A stretch of 64,000 nucleotides of DNA from JAWKZG01 sp041396125 (lineage in GTDB: Bacteria; Pseudomonadota; Gammaproteobacteria; Competibacterales; Competibacteraceae): NCBI GenBank assembly GCA_041396125.1, contig JAWKZG010000009.1, positions 161,882 through 225,881 of the forward strand, written 5' to 3'. The notes beneath the pieces are model-generated. The model saw only the letters and a list, made by a program, of their open reading frames with translations, was not told the DNA's origin and searched no databases. This document shows, piece by piece, positions 45,064 through 55,424 of this stretch. A program made the position numbers and the translations under genes. Position 1 is the first letter of the stretch. Every line of letters starts with the position of its first letter.

Positions 45064-45093
45064 TTCGTCATTCCCGCGAAGGCGGGAATCCAG
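45064..45093. repeat. Dispersed palindromic repeat, copy 1
   Basis: A 30-bp sequence beginning TTCGTCATTCCCGCGAAG contains the perfect stem ATTCCCGC / GCGGGAAT with a 4-nt loop. A second copy at 51490-51519 matches at 27 of 30 positions. It is a REP-like intergenic element that could act as a transcript end or recombination site. Confidence 0.75.
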
Positions 45094-45120
45094 TAGCACA
45101 AAACCCAACGTTATCAACGA

Positions 45121-45720
45121 TCAGGGCGAAGACAGCGGCGCGCAGTCACCGAGCCCTGCCGGTTCCGCATAGGACTCGATATTATGGGCGGTTTCCAGCG
45201 CTTCAGCAGCCAGTTTACGCTCAATAAGCCATGCGCCCAAAAATGGGGGCAGCCAGAACACCGGCTCCAGTTGCGCTTCAAATACCAGTCGGGTGCAATG
45301 ATCATGCGGCAAAAAACGATAGCGGGTCAGGCCCTGCCGGAAATCACTGTGCTGTGGCTCAATCACCGCCTGAATCGAGCCATCGGGTAATTGCGTTACC
45401 GCTTGCACCCAGCGGTACGTGCGGCAAAACAGCGCCACGCAGGAGGCCGCTTCGACCGCCATGCGCTGTTCTCCAGTGGGGCTGTAACCCAGCAGGCGCA
45501 CCGCTGTAATACCGGAATTGATCTGCGGCAGCCGGCTGTAATCGGCCAGCACCTGGCGCACCTGTGGCGGCGGCTGGGAAATCAATACTTCACTGTATAA
45601 CTGATAGACCCCGGCATCCACCTGCACTTGCGCCCGGACATTAGGCCCTGTTTCCGCCAGCACCCAGCCGGGCATCAGCAACATCAGCAAACCCCAGCCC
45701 AACCCGCATAATCTTGTCAT
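45121..45720 (-). CDS. Secreted START/SRPBCC-like lipid-binding protein
   Basis: With the start at the last of eight tandem ATGs (45720) the protein has 199 residues, begins with a signal peptide ('MTRLCGLGWGLLMLLMPGWV') and has a START-like body: 'YSEVLISQPPPQVRQVLADY', 'VEAASCVALFCRTYRW', 'FEAQLEPVFWLPPFLGAWLI'. Such periplasmic or cytoplasmic SRPBCC folds bind lipids or quinones. Earlier ATGs at 9-bp steps back to 45783 would add Met-Thr-Gly repeats. It follows tesA within about 15-75 bp, so the two are probably co-transcribed. Function beyond ligand binding is unknown. Confidence 0.72.
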   Translation of the reverse strand: MTRLCGLGWGLLMLLMPGWVLAETGPNVRAQVQVDAGVYQLYSEVLISQPPPQVRQVLADYSRLPQINSGITAVRLLGYSPTGEQRMAVEAASCVALFCRTYRWVQAVTQLPDGSIQAVIEPQHSDFRQGLTRYRFLPHDHCTRLVFEAQLEPVFWLPPFLGAWLIERKLAAEALETAHNIESYAEPAGLGDCAPLSSP

Positions 45721-45786
45721 CCCTGTCATCCCTGTCATCCCTGTCATCCCTGTCATCCCTGTCATCCCTGTCATCCCTGTCATCCC
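45715..45786 (-). repeat. Eight tandem 9-bp units forming a start-codon array
   Basis: TGTCATCCC is repeated eight times without error (read on the gene strand: GGGATGACA). Every unit has an ATG in frame with the START-like gene, and the GGG or AGGG of earlier units could pair with 16S rRNA. Copy-number change keeps the frame but alters the number of start codons and the leader length. Confidence 0.95.
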
Positions 45787-45796
45787 CACTGCACGC

Positions 45797-46450
45797 TTAC
45801 GGTGTCTGTGCCGACACCTGTTCCAGTAACTGTTCCACATAAGGCAGCATGCGCTGCACAATCAACGCCACCCCTTGCGGATTCGGATGAATGCCATCGG
45901 CCTGATTTAGCTCGGGCCGGGCAGCCACCCCCTCCAGAAAGAACGGATAGAACAGTACCTCGAACTGTTCGGCCAGCTCGGGATAAATGGCATTAAACGC
46001 CTGCTCGTACTGCTGCCCCAGATTTGGCGGGGCCAGCATGCCGACCAGCAGCACCGGCAAACGGGCAGCGGTAAGTTTTTCCAGCAAGGTGGTCAGATTC
46101 GCTCGCGTTAACTGTGGATCAATTGCGCGCAGGCCATCGTTCGCGCCCAGCGCCAGAATGACCGCAGCGGGTTGATCAGCCAGTGCCCAATCCAGCCGCG
46201 CCAAACCGCCGGCGGTAGTATCGCCCGACACGCCACCGTTGATAATCTCGACGTTATGCCCCTGACTGCGCAGCAGCTCTTGCAACTGGCTGGTAAAACC
46301 CTCGCCATTAACCAAACCGTAACCTGCCGTTAAACTGTCGCCCAAGGCCAGAATACGGACAGGGGAATTATCCTGCGCCGAACTAGTGGCGGTAATTATG
46401 GTCAGCAGAACCATGCCAAACATCCGCCTCAGCCTGGCCCGGAATGTCAT
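45797..46450 (-). CDS. tesA: Arylesterase / lysophospholipase, SGNH family
   Basis: Start at 46450 gives 217 residues and a plausible signal peptide ('MTFRARLRRMFGMVLLTIIT', cleavage near 'SSA'). An ATG at 46423 is an alternative. The SGNH blocks are clear: nucleophile Ser in 'LALGDSLTAGYG', Gly in 'NGGVSGDTTAGG', Asn in 'LGANDGLR' and Asp-His in 'ADGIHPN'. TesA hydrolyses thioesters, esters and lysophospholipids in the periplasm. It is divergent from ybbA-ybbP, the arrangement known in E. coli, and precedes the START-like gene. Confidence 0.92.
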   Translation of the reverse strand: MTFRARLRRMFGMVLLTIITATSSAQDNSPVRILALGDSLTAGYGLVNGEGFTSQLQELLRSQGHNVEIINGGVSGDTTAGGLARLDWALADQPAAVILALGANDGLRAIDPQLTRANLTTLLEKLTAARLPVLLVGMLAPPNLGQQYEQAFNAIYPELAEQFEVLFYPFFLEGVAARPELNQADGIHPNPQGVALIVQRMLPYVEQLLEQVSAQTP

Positions 46451-46641
46451 TAAAGAGGCTGGCAGGGACAGCAATTTCCCCGCTCGGTTTGCCTGCCTGA
46501 ACAACGCTTTAGCAGCCGCTTCGCGCGCCGATAGTAACAGCAGCAGAAACAGACGTTTGCCGCCCTGCAGGCTCAGACCTGACGCATGCAGCAAGCACAG
46601 TATTTTCAATTGGATTATTCGTAACATAGCTGGAGTTCACG

Positions 46642-47425
46642 TTGAATTCACACAACAATAACACGCTGATCGCACTCAGTGCGGTACACCTCACGCTGAG
46701 CAGTAGCGCCGGACCGGTACAGGTATTGCGCGGGGTCGATTTAAGCATCGACGCCGGCGAAACCGTCAGCGTAGTCGGCCCGTCCGGTGCTGGCAAGTCA
46801 ACCCTGATGATGATCATGGCCGGCCTGGAACGCCCGTCCAGTGGCAGCGTACAGGTCGCTGGCCAGGAGCTGACAACACGCAGCGAAGACGAGCTGGCAC
46901 TGTTTCGGCGCGACCATGTCGGTATCGTCTTTCAGGCTTTTCATTTGGTTCCCACCATGACGGCGCTGGAAAACGTCGCCATCCCGCTGGAATTTGCCGG
47001 CCGCGCCGATGCCTTCGAGCGCGCGGCGGCTGAATTACAGGCGGTTGACTCGGCCATCGGATGAGCCATTACCCCGGTCAGCTACCTGGCGGCGAACAGC
47101 AACGGGTTGCTCCCGCCCGCGCTCTGCCCCGGAACTGCCGCTGTTGCTGGCCGATGAACCGACCGGCAATCTGGATGGCGCAACCGGTGCCCAGATTATC
47201 GAATTATTGTTCACCCTGGCGGCAGAGAAAAACGCCACCCTGGTGCTGATTACCCATGATATGGAACTGGCCGGTCGCTGTCAGCGGCAAATTCAGATTG
47301 CTGATGGCCTGATCCAGCAGGATACCCGCTCCGGGCCGCCCACGCAGACAACACGGTCAGCAGTACCACTGCGAGTGCTACCGTCGCCACCGGAACCGGG
47401 CTCTCCTGCGGAGTCAGCCCGGTAA
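46642..47425 (+). pseudogene. ybbA: YbbA/LolD-type ABC ATPase, frameshifted
   Basis: The first frame (TTG start at 46642 with GGAG upstream) has Walker A 'GPSGAGKSTLMMIM', the Q-loop 'GIVFQAFHLVPTMTALENVA' and 'RADAFERAAAEL', then stops at 47064. The signature region 'HYPGQLPGGEQQRVAPARAL' is in a second frame, and Walker B 'PLLLADEPTGNLDG' with 'LVLITHDMELAGRC' in a third. At least two single-base changes (near 47045 and 47125) break it. YbbA with YbbP forms a MacB-like exporter next to tesA. It is divergent from tesA as in E. coli. Confidence 0.85.
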
Positions 47426-49976
47426 AAATCAACCCAATACGGGTCAACCCGGCTTTCTGCTGGCGCTCAAACTAGCCCGGCGGGAATTGCGCGGCGGTAT
47501 TAAAGGCTTTCGTATCCTGCTGGCCTGTCTGGCGCTGGGCGTGGCGGCTATCGCCAGCGTCCAGACACTGGCCGACGGCATTCTGGACGGCCTGCGCAAC
47601 GATGGCCGGGTCATTCTGGGCGGTGATATCGCCTGCGCGTGCTGTATCGCGAGATCACGCCGGAACAACGTGATTTTCTGCTCGGCAATGGCGCAGAGCT
47701 GGGTCATTTTGTGGAAATGCGCACTATGGCGCGCCAGCCCGATAACGACCAGAGCACACTGGTCGAGCTGAAAGCTGTCGAGCCGAGCTATCCTCTGTAT
47801 GGCGATGACTCTGGCTGACCAAACCCCGTTCAAGCGGCAGTCTGGCGCAGCAGGACGGGCGCTGGGGTGCGCTGATCGATCCGGCCCTGCTGGAACGGTT
47901 GGGCGTTAAGGTCGGCGATGCGCTGCAGATCGGTGAGCAGGCGGTTTACACTATTCGCGGCATTATCGAGCGTGAGCCGGATCGGGCCGGCGGTGTTGGC
48001 GGCTTCGGTTTCTGGCCGCGTGTGATGGTCAGTCAGGCGTCATTACCGGGCACAAAACGCTGCGCGAAGGCAGCATGATCTATCATCAGTACCGGCTTAA
48101 ACTGCCCCCCACGGTCGATCTGATACAGGTGCGCCAGTCTATCGAGCAGGCCTATCCGGATGCGACCTGGCGCCTGCGTGATTTTCAATGCCGCACCCCG
48201 CGTCGAGCGGGTCATCGAGCGCCTGACCTTGTTTCTGACCCTGGTCGGTCTGACCGCGCTGCTGGTCGGCGGGGTTGGCGTGAGCAATGCGGTGCGAGCG
48301 TATCTGGATGGCAAACTACGCACTCTGGCCATGCTGAAATGTATCGGCGCGCCCAATCGGGTGTTGTTCCAGATCTACCTGATCCAGATTCTGGTGCTGG
48401 CTGGCGGCGGTATCCTGATCGGGCTGGTTGTCGGCAGTATCGTACCGCCGCTGGCAGCCCGCATTCTGGAACGACTGCTGCCGGTGCCGGTACAGGTTGG
48501 TATTTACCCCACCGCGCTCGTGCTGGCGGCGCTGTTCGGGCTGCTGATTACCCTGAGTTTTGCGGTCTGGCCGCTGGCGCAAGCGAATCAGGTGCCAGCA
48601 GCGGCGCTGTTTCGGGTCAATCTGGAAGGCTCGCGCCAGCGCCCGGCCCTGCCTTATATTATCCTGACCCTGCTCAGCGTACTGACGCTGGCCGCCCTGA
48701 CGGTGCTGACCGCAGTGCATAAAGGTTTTGCGCTGTGGTTTGTAGCCGGTGCGCTGCTGACCTATCTCACTTTCCGGGCCGCTGCCTGGCTGATCATGCA
48801 CCTGACCAAACGGCTGGGCCGGCCACGGCAACCCGGTTTGCGACTGGCACTGACTAATCTGTACCGGCCCGGTGCCCCTACGCCCAGCGTGGTTTTATCG
48901 CTCGGCCTGGGTCTGACCGTGCTGGTCGCTATTGCTCTGATCGAGGGCAATATGCGCCGGCAGATCCAGGACAGCATTCCCGAGCAGGCACCGGCGTATT
49001 TTTTCATCGATATTCAATCTGATCAGATCGACGGCTTCAGTGCGCTGGTCAATGCCATTCCCGGTACGCACAATCTGACGGAAGTGCCGTTTCTGCGCGG
49101 ACGGATTACCAAGATCAAGGGTATGGAGCCGGAACTAGCGCTGGTCAAGGAGGAAGAAGCCTGGATGATCCGGGGCGATCGAGGTCTGACCTATGCGACT
49201 ACCGCACCGGAAAACAGCACCATTATTGCCGGCGAATGGTGGCCGGAAGACTATGCTGGCGAGCCGCTGATATCCATACACAAGGATTTGTCCGAGGGGT
49301 TTGCGGTCGGCCTGGGTGACACGCTGACCTTGAATATCCTGGGCCGCGAGATCACCGCTACCGTGGCCAATATTCGCGAACTGGACTGGCAGTCCATGCA
49401 GTTGAATTTCGCAATTATGCTGTCGCCTGAACCCTTGCGCCGCGCCCCTCATGCCTTTGTGGCGACAGTTGCCGCCGATACCCCGGAAGTTGAAAACCAG
49501 ATCCAGCGCGAGGTCACCCGAACCTATCCGAATATCACCTCGGTACGGATCAAAGACGCACTCGATCAGGTTAATAATATTCTGGGCAATATTTCCTCGG
49601 CAGTGCGCGCGATTGCCGCCGTTACGCTGCTGGCAGGCACACTGGTGCTGGCCGGTGCCATCGTGGCCGGGCACCGGCGCCGGGTCTACGATGCGGTCGT
49701 GCTGAAAGTGCTGGGTGCAACCCGCGCCGATGTACTGCGGGCCTTTTTGCTGGAATACGGTCTGCTGGGTCTGATTACCAGCCTGATCGCCGCTGTGGTC
49801 GGCACTATCACCGCCTGGGCGGTCCTGACCCAGGTCATGCAGCAGGACTGGGTTTTCTGCCCTCAACCGTGTTGCTCACAACCCTGCTGTGTACCGCCAT
49901 TACCCTGAGTCTGGGCTTTATCGGCACCTGGCGCGCCCTGGGACAAAAAGCCGCTCCTTTATTGCGTAACGAGTAA
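47425..49976 (+). pseudogene. ybbP: YbbP-type ABC permease (MacB/FtsX-like), frameshifted
   Basis: The assembled product would be about 840 residues. Pieces in different frames: 'FLLALKLARRELRGGIKGFR' and 'LACLALGVAAIASVQTLADG' at the start, 'YREITPEQRDFLLGNGAELG', 'LIDPALLERLGVKVGDALQI', then a long intact part from about 48200 to 49850 with 'LVGGVGVSNAVRAYLDGKLR', 'VLKVLGATRADVLRAFLLEY' and several membrane segments, and a final piece ending 'ALGQKAAPLLRNE'. Changes are needed near 47632, 47815, 48050, 48190 and 49855. It is co-directional with ybbA, and a terminator follows. Confidence 0.82.
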
Positions 49977-49982
49977 TATGAC

Positions 49983-50013
49983 AGCCGGGTTGGACAGTCC
50001 AGCCCGGCTTTTT
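49983..50013 (+). terminator. Rho-independent terminator after ybbP
   Basis: A 12-bp stem with one T-G pair (AGCCGGGTTGGA / TCCAGCCCGGCT, 49983-50009) and a 3-nt loop is followed by TTTTC. It begins 7 bp after the ybbP stop. Confidence 0.85.
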
Positions 50014-50178
50014 CCCATACTGCTTAAAGCAAAAAAACCGCCCGCCTGTTTTTCGCCAAGCGGATTAAATTACCCCCTTCCGATTCAAGCCTTTACATTG
50101 ACAGCATAGGAAATAAAGTCGCATGCTTTCTACTCACTCAATTCTGGGTGAATAAAAGAATGATGGAGGAATGGGGAT

Positions 50179-51467
50179 ATGAACCAGTTCGATGTGAACG
50201 TAAAAACTACTGACACTTCACTTATTTCACGTCGTGACCTGCTGATCCGCAGCGCTGTCATTGGCGCATCCGCCGGCTTTGGCAATCTGTTATGGACATC
50301 GAGTGCCGCAGCGGCCTCGCAGCAGTCTATCGATGCGGTACTGACCGCCGCAGTCCAGAATCAGGATGTGCCCTTCGTCGTCGCCATGGCGGGCAATGCC
50401 AATGGCATCACGTATACCGGCATGGCCGGGGACCGCGCACCGGGCAGAGCCGCAACCCTGGATACCCTGTTCCGGATTTTCTCGATGACCAAAGCGGTGG
50501 GCTCGACGGCGGCAATGATCCTGGTTGATCGCGGCAAGCTTGATTTTGATACCCCGGTTGAAGACATTATTCCAGAGTTTGGACAGCTCCAGGTGCTGGA
50601 TGGTTTTGACGGCGACACGCCCATATTGCGAGCACCAAAAGTCAAAGCGACCGTGCGTCATCTTGCCACCCACACCTCCGGGCTGGTTTACGATATCTGG
50701 AACGAGAAGATGCAGAAATATGTCGCGATCACCCAGCATCCCTCCGTGTTGACGGGCCTGAAACAGTACCTGTTTTCCCCCATGATGTTCGATCCGGGCG
50801 ACCGCTGGGACTATGGCATCGGTATCGACTGGCTGGGGCAGATTGTGGAAAAAATCGATGGCCGGCGCATTGACCGCTTTTGTCAGGATGAGATTTTCGA
50901 TCCGTTGAGCATGACGGACACGATGTTTGAAATCCGCGACCACGCTGCCTCGCGACTATGCCAGGTATCGGCACGCGGTGAGGATGGCAAATTCGCACCG
51001 TTTACCATCGGCCCACCCTCCGCCCCCGAAGTATATGGCATGGGGCATGCGCTCTATTCAACCGCACCTGATTACATGCAATTCCTGCGTATGTTCCTCA
51101 ACAACGGCGAGCTTGATGGCAATCGCATACTGAGCGAATCTGCGGTAGAAAGCATGCTGCAGAATCCCATCGGTGATCTTCGCATCGGCAAAATGGAAAC
51201 GGTTGCGCCGGTCGTCAGTGCAGATGTGAATATCTTCCCGGATACCCCGAAAACCCACAGCTTCGGCTTTCTGCGTTGAAGAGGACGTACCGGGTATGCG
51301 TTCGGCAGGTTCACAGGGCTGGGCCGGTGTCTGCAATACGCACTTCTGGTTCGATCCGGCGAAAGATGATGTTGCCGGCCTGATCATGACGCAAACCCTG
51401 CCGTTTGTGGAGCCGCGATTCATGAAAGTCTACGAACAAATTCGAACGGGCAGTTTACGCAAGCTGA
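50179..51467 (+). CDS. Tat-exported serine hydrolase (class C beta-lactamase-like), two frameshifts near the end
   Basis: GGAGG precedes the ATG. A twin-arginine leader ('ISRRDLLIRSAVIGASAG') suggests Tat export. The body shows SxxK in 'RIFSMTKAVG' (about 100), 'HLATHTSGLVYD', 'DYGIGIDWLGQIVEKIDG' (in the YxN position, but with Ile in place of Asn) and 'YGMGHALYSTAPDYMQFLRM'. The first frame stops at 51279; 'GWAGVCNTHFWFDPAKDDVA' and 'LIMTQTLPFVEPRFMKVYEQ' continue in a second frame, and 'FERAVYAS' before TGA at 51467 in a third. It hydrolyses esters or peptides in the periplasm; substrate unknown. Confidence 0.8.
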
Positions 51468-51489
51468 TAACAAGGTTTGAATCGCCCAG

Positions 51490-51519
51490 TTCGTCATTTC
51501 CGCGCAGACGGGAATCCAG
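51490..51519. repeat. Dispersed palindromic repeat, copy 2
   Basis: This copy matches 45064-45093 at 27 of 30 positions but carries two changes that weaken the stem. It lies just behind the serine hydrolase gene. Confidence 0.7.
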
Positions 51520-51823
51520 AGTTAATAACCTTCTGATTGAGGGCGTTGCTCACAATTTTATAGTACATAGCTATTCCCGGGTGAGCTTTTCCGGTCACTG
51601 GCGCGCACTCGAGTATAAAACTGCACTGTTAAAAGCTGGGTTCACCAATCCTACCCGGCTTTTATAAATTACATATCATCGATCATTATTTGAGTCAACC
51701 CGTTTTCTTACGATAGAATAAATAGGGAACAGTAATCGTAGCAAGCATTTATATTTAGAAAGACTCACTTATGGATGATGAAACTGATGTTCACATAATT
51801 AATTTCAAATAGATGTACACACC

Positions 51824-51975
51824 AGCCCTTTCAAGGTGCAAAAATACAACATTTAAAAACAATGACTTGCAACATTACTCATAACCTAACTTGTGACTAG
51901 CAGTTTCCCAAACGCTCAGAGCATTGGTATATCAAGCAGTTACGATGACGCAATTTGAGTCACCTTGAAAGGGCT
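51824..51975. mobile_element. MITE-like element with 15-bp perfect terminal inverted repeats
   Basis: AGCCCTTTCAAGGTG (51824-51838) is inverted perfectly at 51961-51975, enclosing 122 bp of AT-rich sequence without a gene. The same end sequence, with a base or two changed, bounds the arms of the nested IS structure at 60563-61711, so a related transposase probably moved it. The rest of 51668-52424 is AT-rich and shows no gene, RNA or clear promoter. Confidence 0.7.
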
Positions 51976-52424
51976 CATGTATACACAAAGTATTTCTTTG
52001 AAAAACAAATCACTTTAAATTGGAGCGATTACAAGATTAAGACCGACGACAATCCCGTTTTTGCTCGAGTACCATCTTCTTTTTTGATTTACATTCCAGC
52101 ATACAGAGGTGCATATATCGTGAAATAAGAGGTTATTTTGCAGGTGCATAATATAGTTGAATTATACCAAGCGATCATCATGGAAGTTGTTTTTCAAATA
52201 TCTCGATAATCCGGAACATGATCGGTCTATGAAAGCTGGACTGGTCGGCAAATCTTGCTATTACATCATCGACGAGCCGCATCATTGATCAAGTTGAGTC
52301 GCGCCCAAGAAAATTGATGGCTTTTCTGATCATGATCCGATCCTGATCAGGAATAACTTAATTACGTATGTAAATCGAGTTGACCTCATAAAAAAGATCC
52401 TTAACTTTTAGCTAGTGGAGCTAG

Positions 52425-53604
52425 ATGAGCGAGTTTGAAGAGCAGTTAGAAAGTTTGAGAACAGCATATTCTCGATGCCAGTTGTCAAATTTGGATGTTC
52501 GGCGCGGGAATAAGTTATGATGCCAATATTCCCCTTATGTACCCTCTCACCGAAAGAGTAAATAGTTTAATTGAGGAAAAAGGCGACAATAATGATAAGG
52601 CAATAATTTCTGCTCTAAAAGAAGAATTAACTGACGATTGCCATGTTGAGCACTACTTAAGCCACTTAGGTGACCTTATCGCTTTGGCAGAAAGATCAAA
52701 ATTCAAAAAGGCTAGTTTGAATAGTTCTAATTTTTCAACGGATCAATTAAACCACTGCTATAGAGAGATCGTAAGATCAATAGGCGTTACTGTCAGATAC
52801 GGGTATAAAAATGAAAGCAATATTGGTACTATTGAAAATCCAATTATTGATATCAAAAAACACATGCAGTTTGTTAGAGCTCTTTTTGAGAAAAAGGTGA
52901 ATTTTGAAAGACGATCATCGATCACTTTTTTCACGACAAACTACGACACACTTCTTGAAGATGCATTAGCACTCAACAAAATAGATGTTATAGACGGATT
53001 TTCTGGTGGAGCAATGGCATTTTGGAATGCCAATAAAGTGTTTAACCAAGCTGCTCACAAATCATCTAACTGTGTACTACTTTATAAGCTGCATGGATCT
53101 GTAGACTGGCACCGTGACTCAGAGCACGGGTTAGTGAGAGCAAGGTACGGAACAAAATATCTTTCTGATGCCGCGGACATTATGATTTATCCGCAAGCAA
53201 CCAAATATGTTGAAACTCAAAAAGACCCGTTTGCTGCACTATTCTCTGGCTTAAGATATAAGTTGCGAGAGACCAGTCAAAACGTTTTAGTTACCTGCGG
53301 CTATAGCTTTAGTGACGAACATATTAATTCTGAAATAGAGTACTGCTTAGAAGATGTCAATAACAAAACAACAGTAGTAGCATTCACTGATGAGAAACCC
53401 AAAAACGACGGCTCTATCAAAATTAACAAAACATTGGATCGATGGTTAGAGCATCCTCGGTTTGGTGCACGCATATATGTGGCTGGTAAGAACGGCCTAT
53501 ACAACAACTCTACAACCCCTTTGAACCCGACAGATGAAACAACCGAGCTTAGTTGGTGGAGTTTTTCCGGATTAATTAATTTTATAAAAAGTGGAGAACC
53601 GTAA
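52425..53604 (+). CDS. SIR2-like NADase of a SIR2-HerA defence pair, N-terminal frameshift
   Basis: A start with GGAG upstream at 52425 gives 'MSEFEEQLESLRTAYSRCQL', then the frame breaks; the main frame (52495-53604) opens with 'WMFGAGISYDANIPLM'. One base inserted near 52483 would explain this. SIR2-type motifs are 'FGAGIS', 'FFTTNYDTLLEDAL' and 'LYKLHGSVDWHRD'. SIR2-like defence effectors degrade NAD+ on phage infection. The stop overlaps the HerA start (TAATG). Base composition is AT-rich, unlike the core genes. If the shift is real, initiation at the ATG at 52495 would remove the first strand, and activity would be doubtful. Confidence 0.85.
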
Positions 53605-55424
53605 TGCCTGATTTGTTTATCCCAAGACCAGAGCTTCGGATAGGACGAATAATCGAAGTTAATGGTAACGGCATACGTATAGAATTGGATAATGATATCA
53701 ACGAACTCGTTAGAACTGTTGATGGAAAGAATTATCCAATTGGTCAAGTAGGCAGCGTGATCAAAATACATTTTGGAAGAAAAATACTTTTTGCGTTTGT
53801 CAGACTGCTCAGAATGAGATCAGAAGTTGAAGAAGATATTGATGATTCTAAGATAAATCCTAACGATGATGCGCGGATTTTAGAGGCTGATCTTTTTGGC
53901 CAAGGAAGCTGGTCACATTCAAATAATAAATTGAGTTTCAGTCGTGGTGTCGAAACATACCCATTACCGTTACAGTATGCATATTTGTGTTTGAACAAAG
54001 AACTTGAGTCGGTTTACAATGCCGCTGAATCTATAGCATCAGAGACAACTGCTAACCCAATGGTTCCAATAGGAAACTATATCGGAAGCAATAATGCAGT
54101 ATGCAGAGCAAATATAGATAAGTTATTTGGGCATCATTTTGCGATTCTAGGATCAACAGGTTCTGGTAAGTCTGGGACGGTAAGTTCAATACTTCATTCT
54201 GTTCTTGAATATAAAAATAATGATAAAATCTTAAACCCGATAATAATTATTATCGACCCACATGGTGAATACGCAAAGGCTTTCGTGGATTCTGCGAAAG
54301 TCTATAGAGCATACAATGATGCTTCTGCATCGACCACAGATGGGAATATACTGAATCTTCCATATTGGCTAATGTCTAGCGATGAGTTTCGCGCCTTAAT
54401 AATTGGGAAAACTGAGTTTGAAGCTACTGCCCAGAACAACATGATTTATGAAGCTGTAGCTTATGCTCGACAACTCGAAGCAGGATTAGTCAATAACCTT
54501 GGAGATAATCCAGTTGGTGGTGCGGCAGCAAAATTATCAGAAGGAACGCTGGAAGAGAAACTACTCAACTTTGATAGGGATAAGCCAATTCCATTTAAGA
54601 TTTCAGAGTTTGAAAAACATATTGATAAGGTTCAAGGGAGAAAAACTGGTAAGACTGATAATCTTGCTGCGTCCTCTTCAGAAAGAGGACGAGTTGATGG
54701 AATTTTGAAAAAGCTTCGAATTCTTCGTGCAAACCCTCAATTAAAATTCATGATGCAAGAATACTCTGATGAATCTCTATCATTGTTGAAAATATTAAAA
54801 CAATTTGTTGGCCATGCTGAAGGGAAGCGTATTCGTATAATTGATATATCAGGACTCCCTAATGAGGTGGCTGGGCCTTTAACAGCGTTAATTTCCAGAC
54901 TTCTTTTTCAGTATAAGCTTTGGCAAACTAGAGACGAGAGACAAAAAGACCCTGTGCTTTTTATTTGTGAGGAGGCACATAGGTATGTACCTAATCACGG
55001 AGAAGCTCAATACAAAGAGGCGCAAGAAGCCATTAGGCGTATAGCTAAAGAAGGAAGAAAATATGGTCTTGGTTTAGGACTTATTTCCCAAAGACCTTCT
55101 GATGTAGAAAGTACCGTATTGTCTCAATGTAATTCATGGATTGTGTTAAGACTTACCAACTCCAGTGATCAAGAGCATGTAGCAAAATTTTTACCAGATA
55201 GTCTTAGTGGGCTTACAAAGATGCTCCCAGCTTTAACCCGCAGAGAAGCGATTTTCGTTGGTGAAGCTGCGGCTCTACCTAGTCGCATAAGGATTAGTGA
55301 ATTGCCTGAAAGCAAATTGCCCGATTCCAATGATGTTAGTTTCGCAAGGGGTTGGCTTAATGAGCCAACATCAGAAGAATCGCTAAACAATATCGTTAAT
55401 AGATGGTGTGGCACCGCTGGATAG
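53604..55424 (+). CDS. HerA-family ATPase of a SIR2-HerA defence pair
   Basis: The protein has 606 residues. An N-terminal HAS-barrel-like region (about 10-120) precedes the FtsK/HerA ATPase core: Walker A 'ILGSTGSGKSGTVSS' near 190, 'IIIIDPHGEYAKAF', Walker B 'PVLFICEEAHRYVP' near 450, 'AKEGRKYGLGLGLISQRPSD' and the arginine-finger region. HerA forms hexameric rings; paired with SIR2-like effectors it makes a large complex that depletes NAD+ in phage-infected cells. It overlaps the SIR2 gene by one base, and no other operon member follows. Confidence 0.92.
   Translation: MPDLFIPRPELRIGRIIEVNGNGIRIELDNDINELVRTVDGKNYPIGQVGSVIKIHFGRKILFAFVRLLRMRSEVEEDIDDSKINPNDDARILEADLFGQGSWSHSNNKLSFSRGVETYPLPLQYAYLCLNKELESVYNAAESIASETTANPMVPIGNYIGSNNAVCRANIDKLFGHHFAILGSTGSGKSGTVSSILHSVLEYKNNDKILNPIIIIIDPHGEYAKAFVDSAKVYRAYNDASASTTDGNILNLPYWLMSSDEFRALIIGKTEFEATAQNNMIYEAVAYARQLEAGLVNNLGDNPVGGAAAKLSEGTLEEKLLNFDRDKPIPFKISEFEKHIDKVQGRKTGKTDNLAASSSERGRVDGILKKLRILRANPQLKFMMQEYSDESLSLLKILKQFVGHAEGKRIRIIDISGLPNEVAGPLTALISRLLFQYKLWQTRDERQKDPVLFICEEAHRYVPNHGEAQYKEAQEAIRRIAKEGRKYGLGLGLISQRPSDVESTVLSQCNSWIVLRLTNSSDQEHVAKFLPDSLSGLTKMLPALTRREAIFVGEAAALPSRIRISELPESKLPDSNDVSFARGWLNEPTSEESLNNIVNRWCGTAG

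Noticed and set aside
45715..45786. CRISPR array
   Set aside because: Units are 9 bp with no spacers and no cas genes nearby; it is a coding microsatellite.
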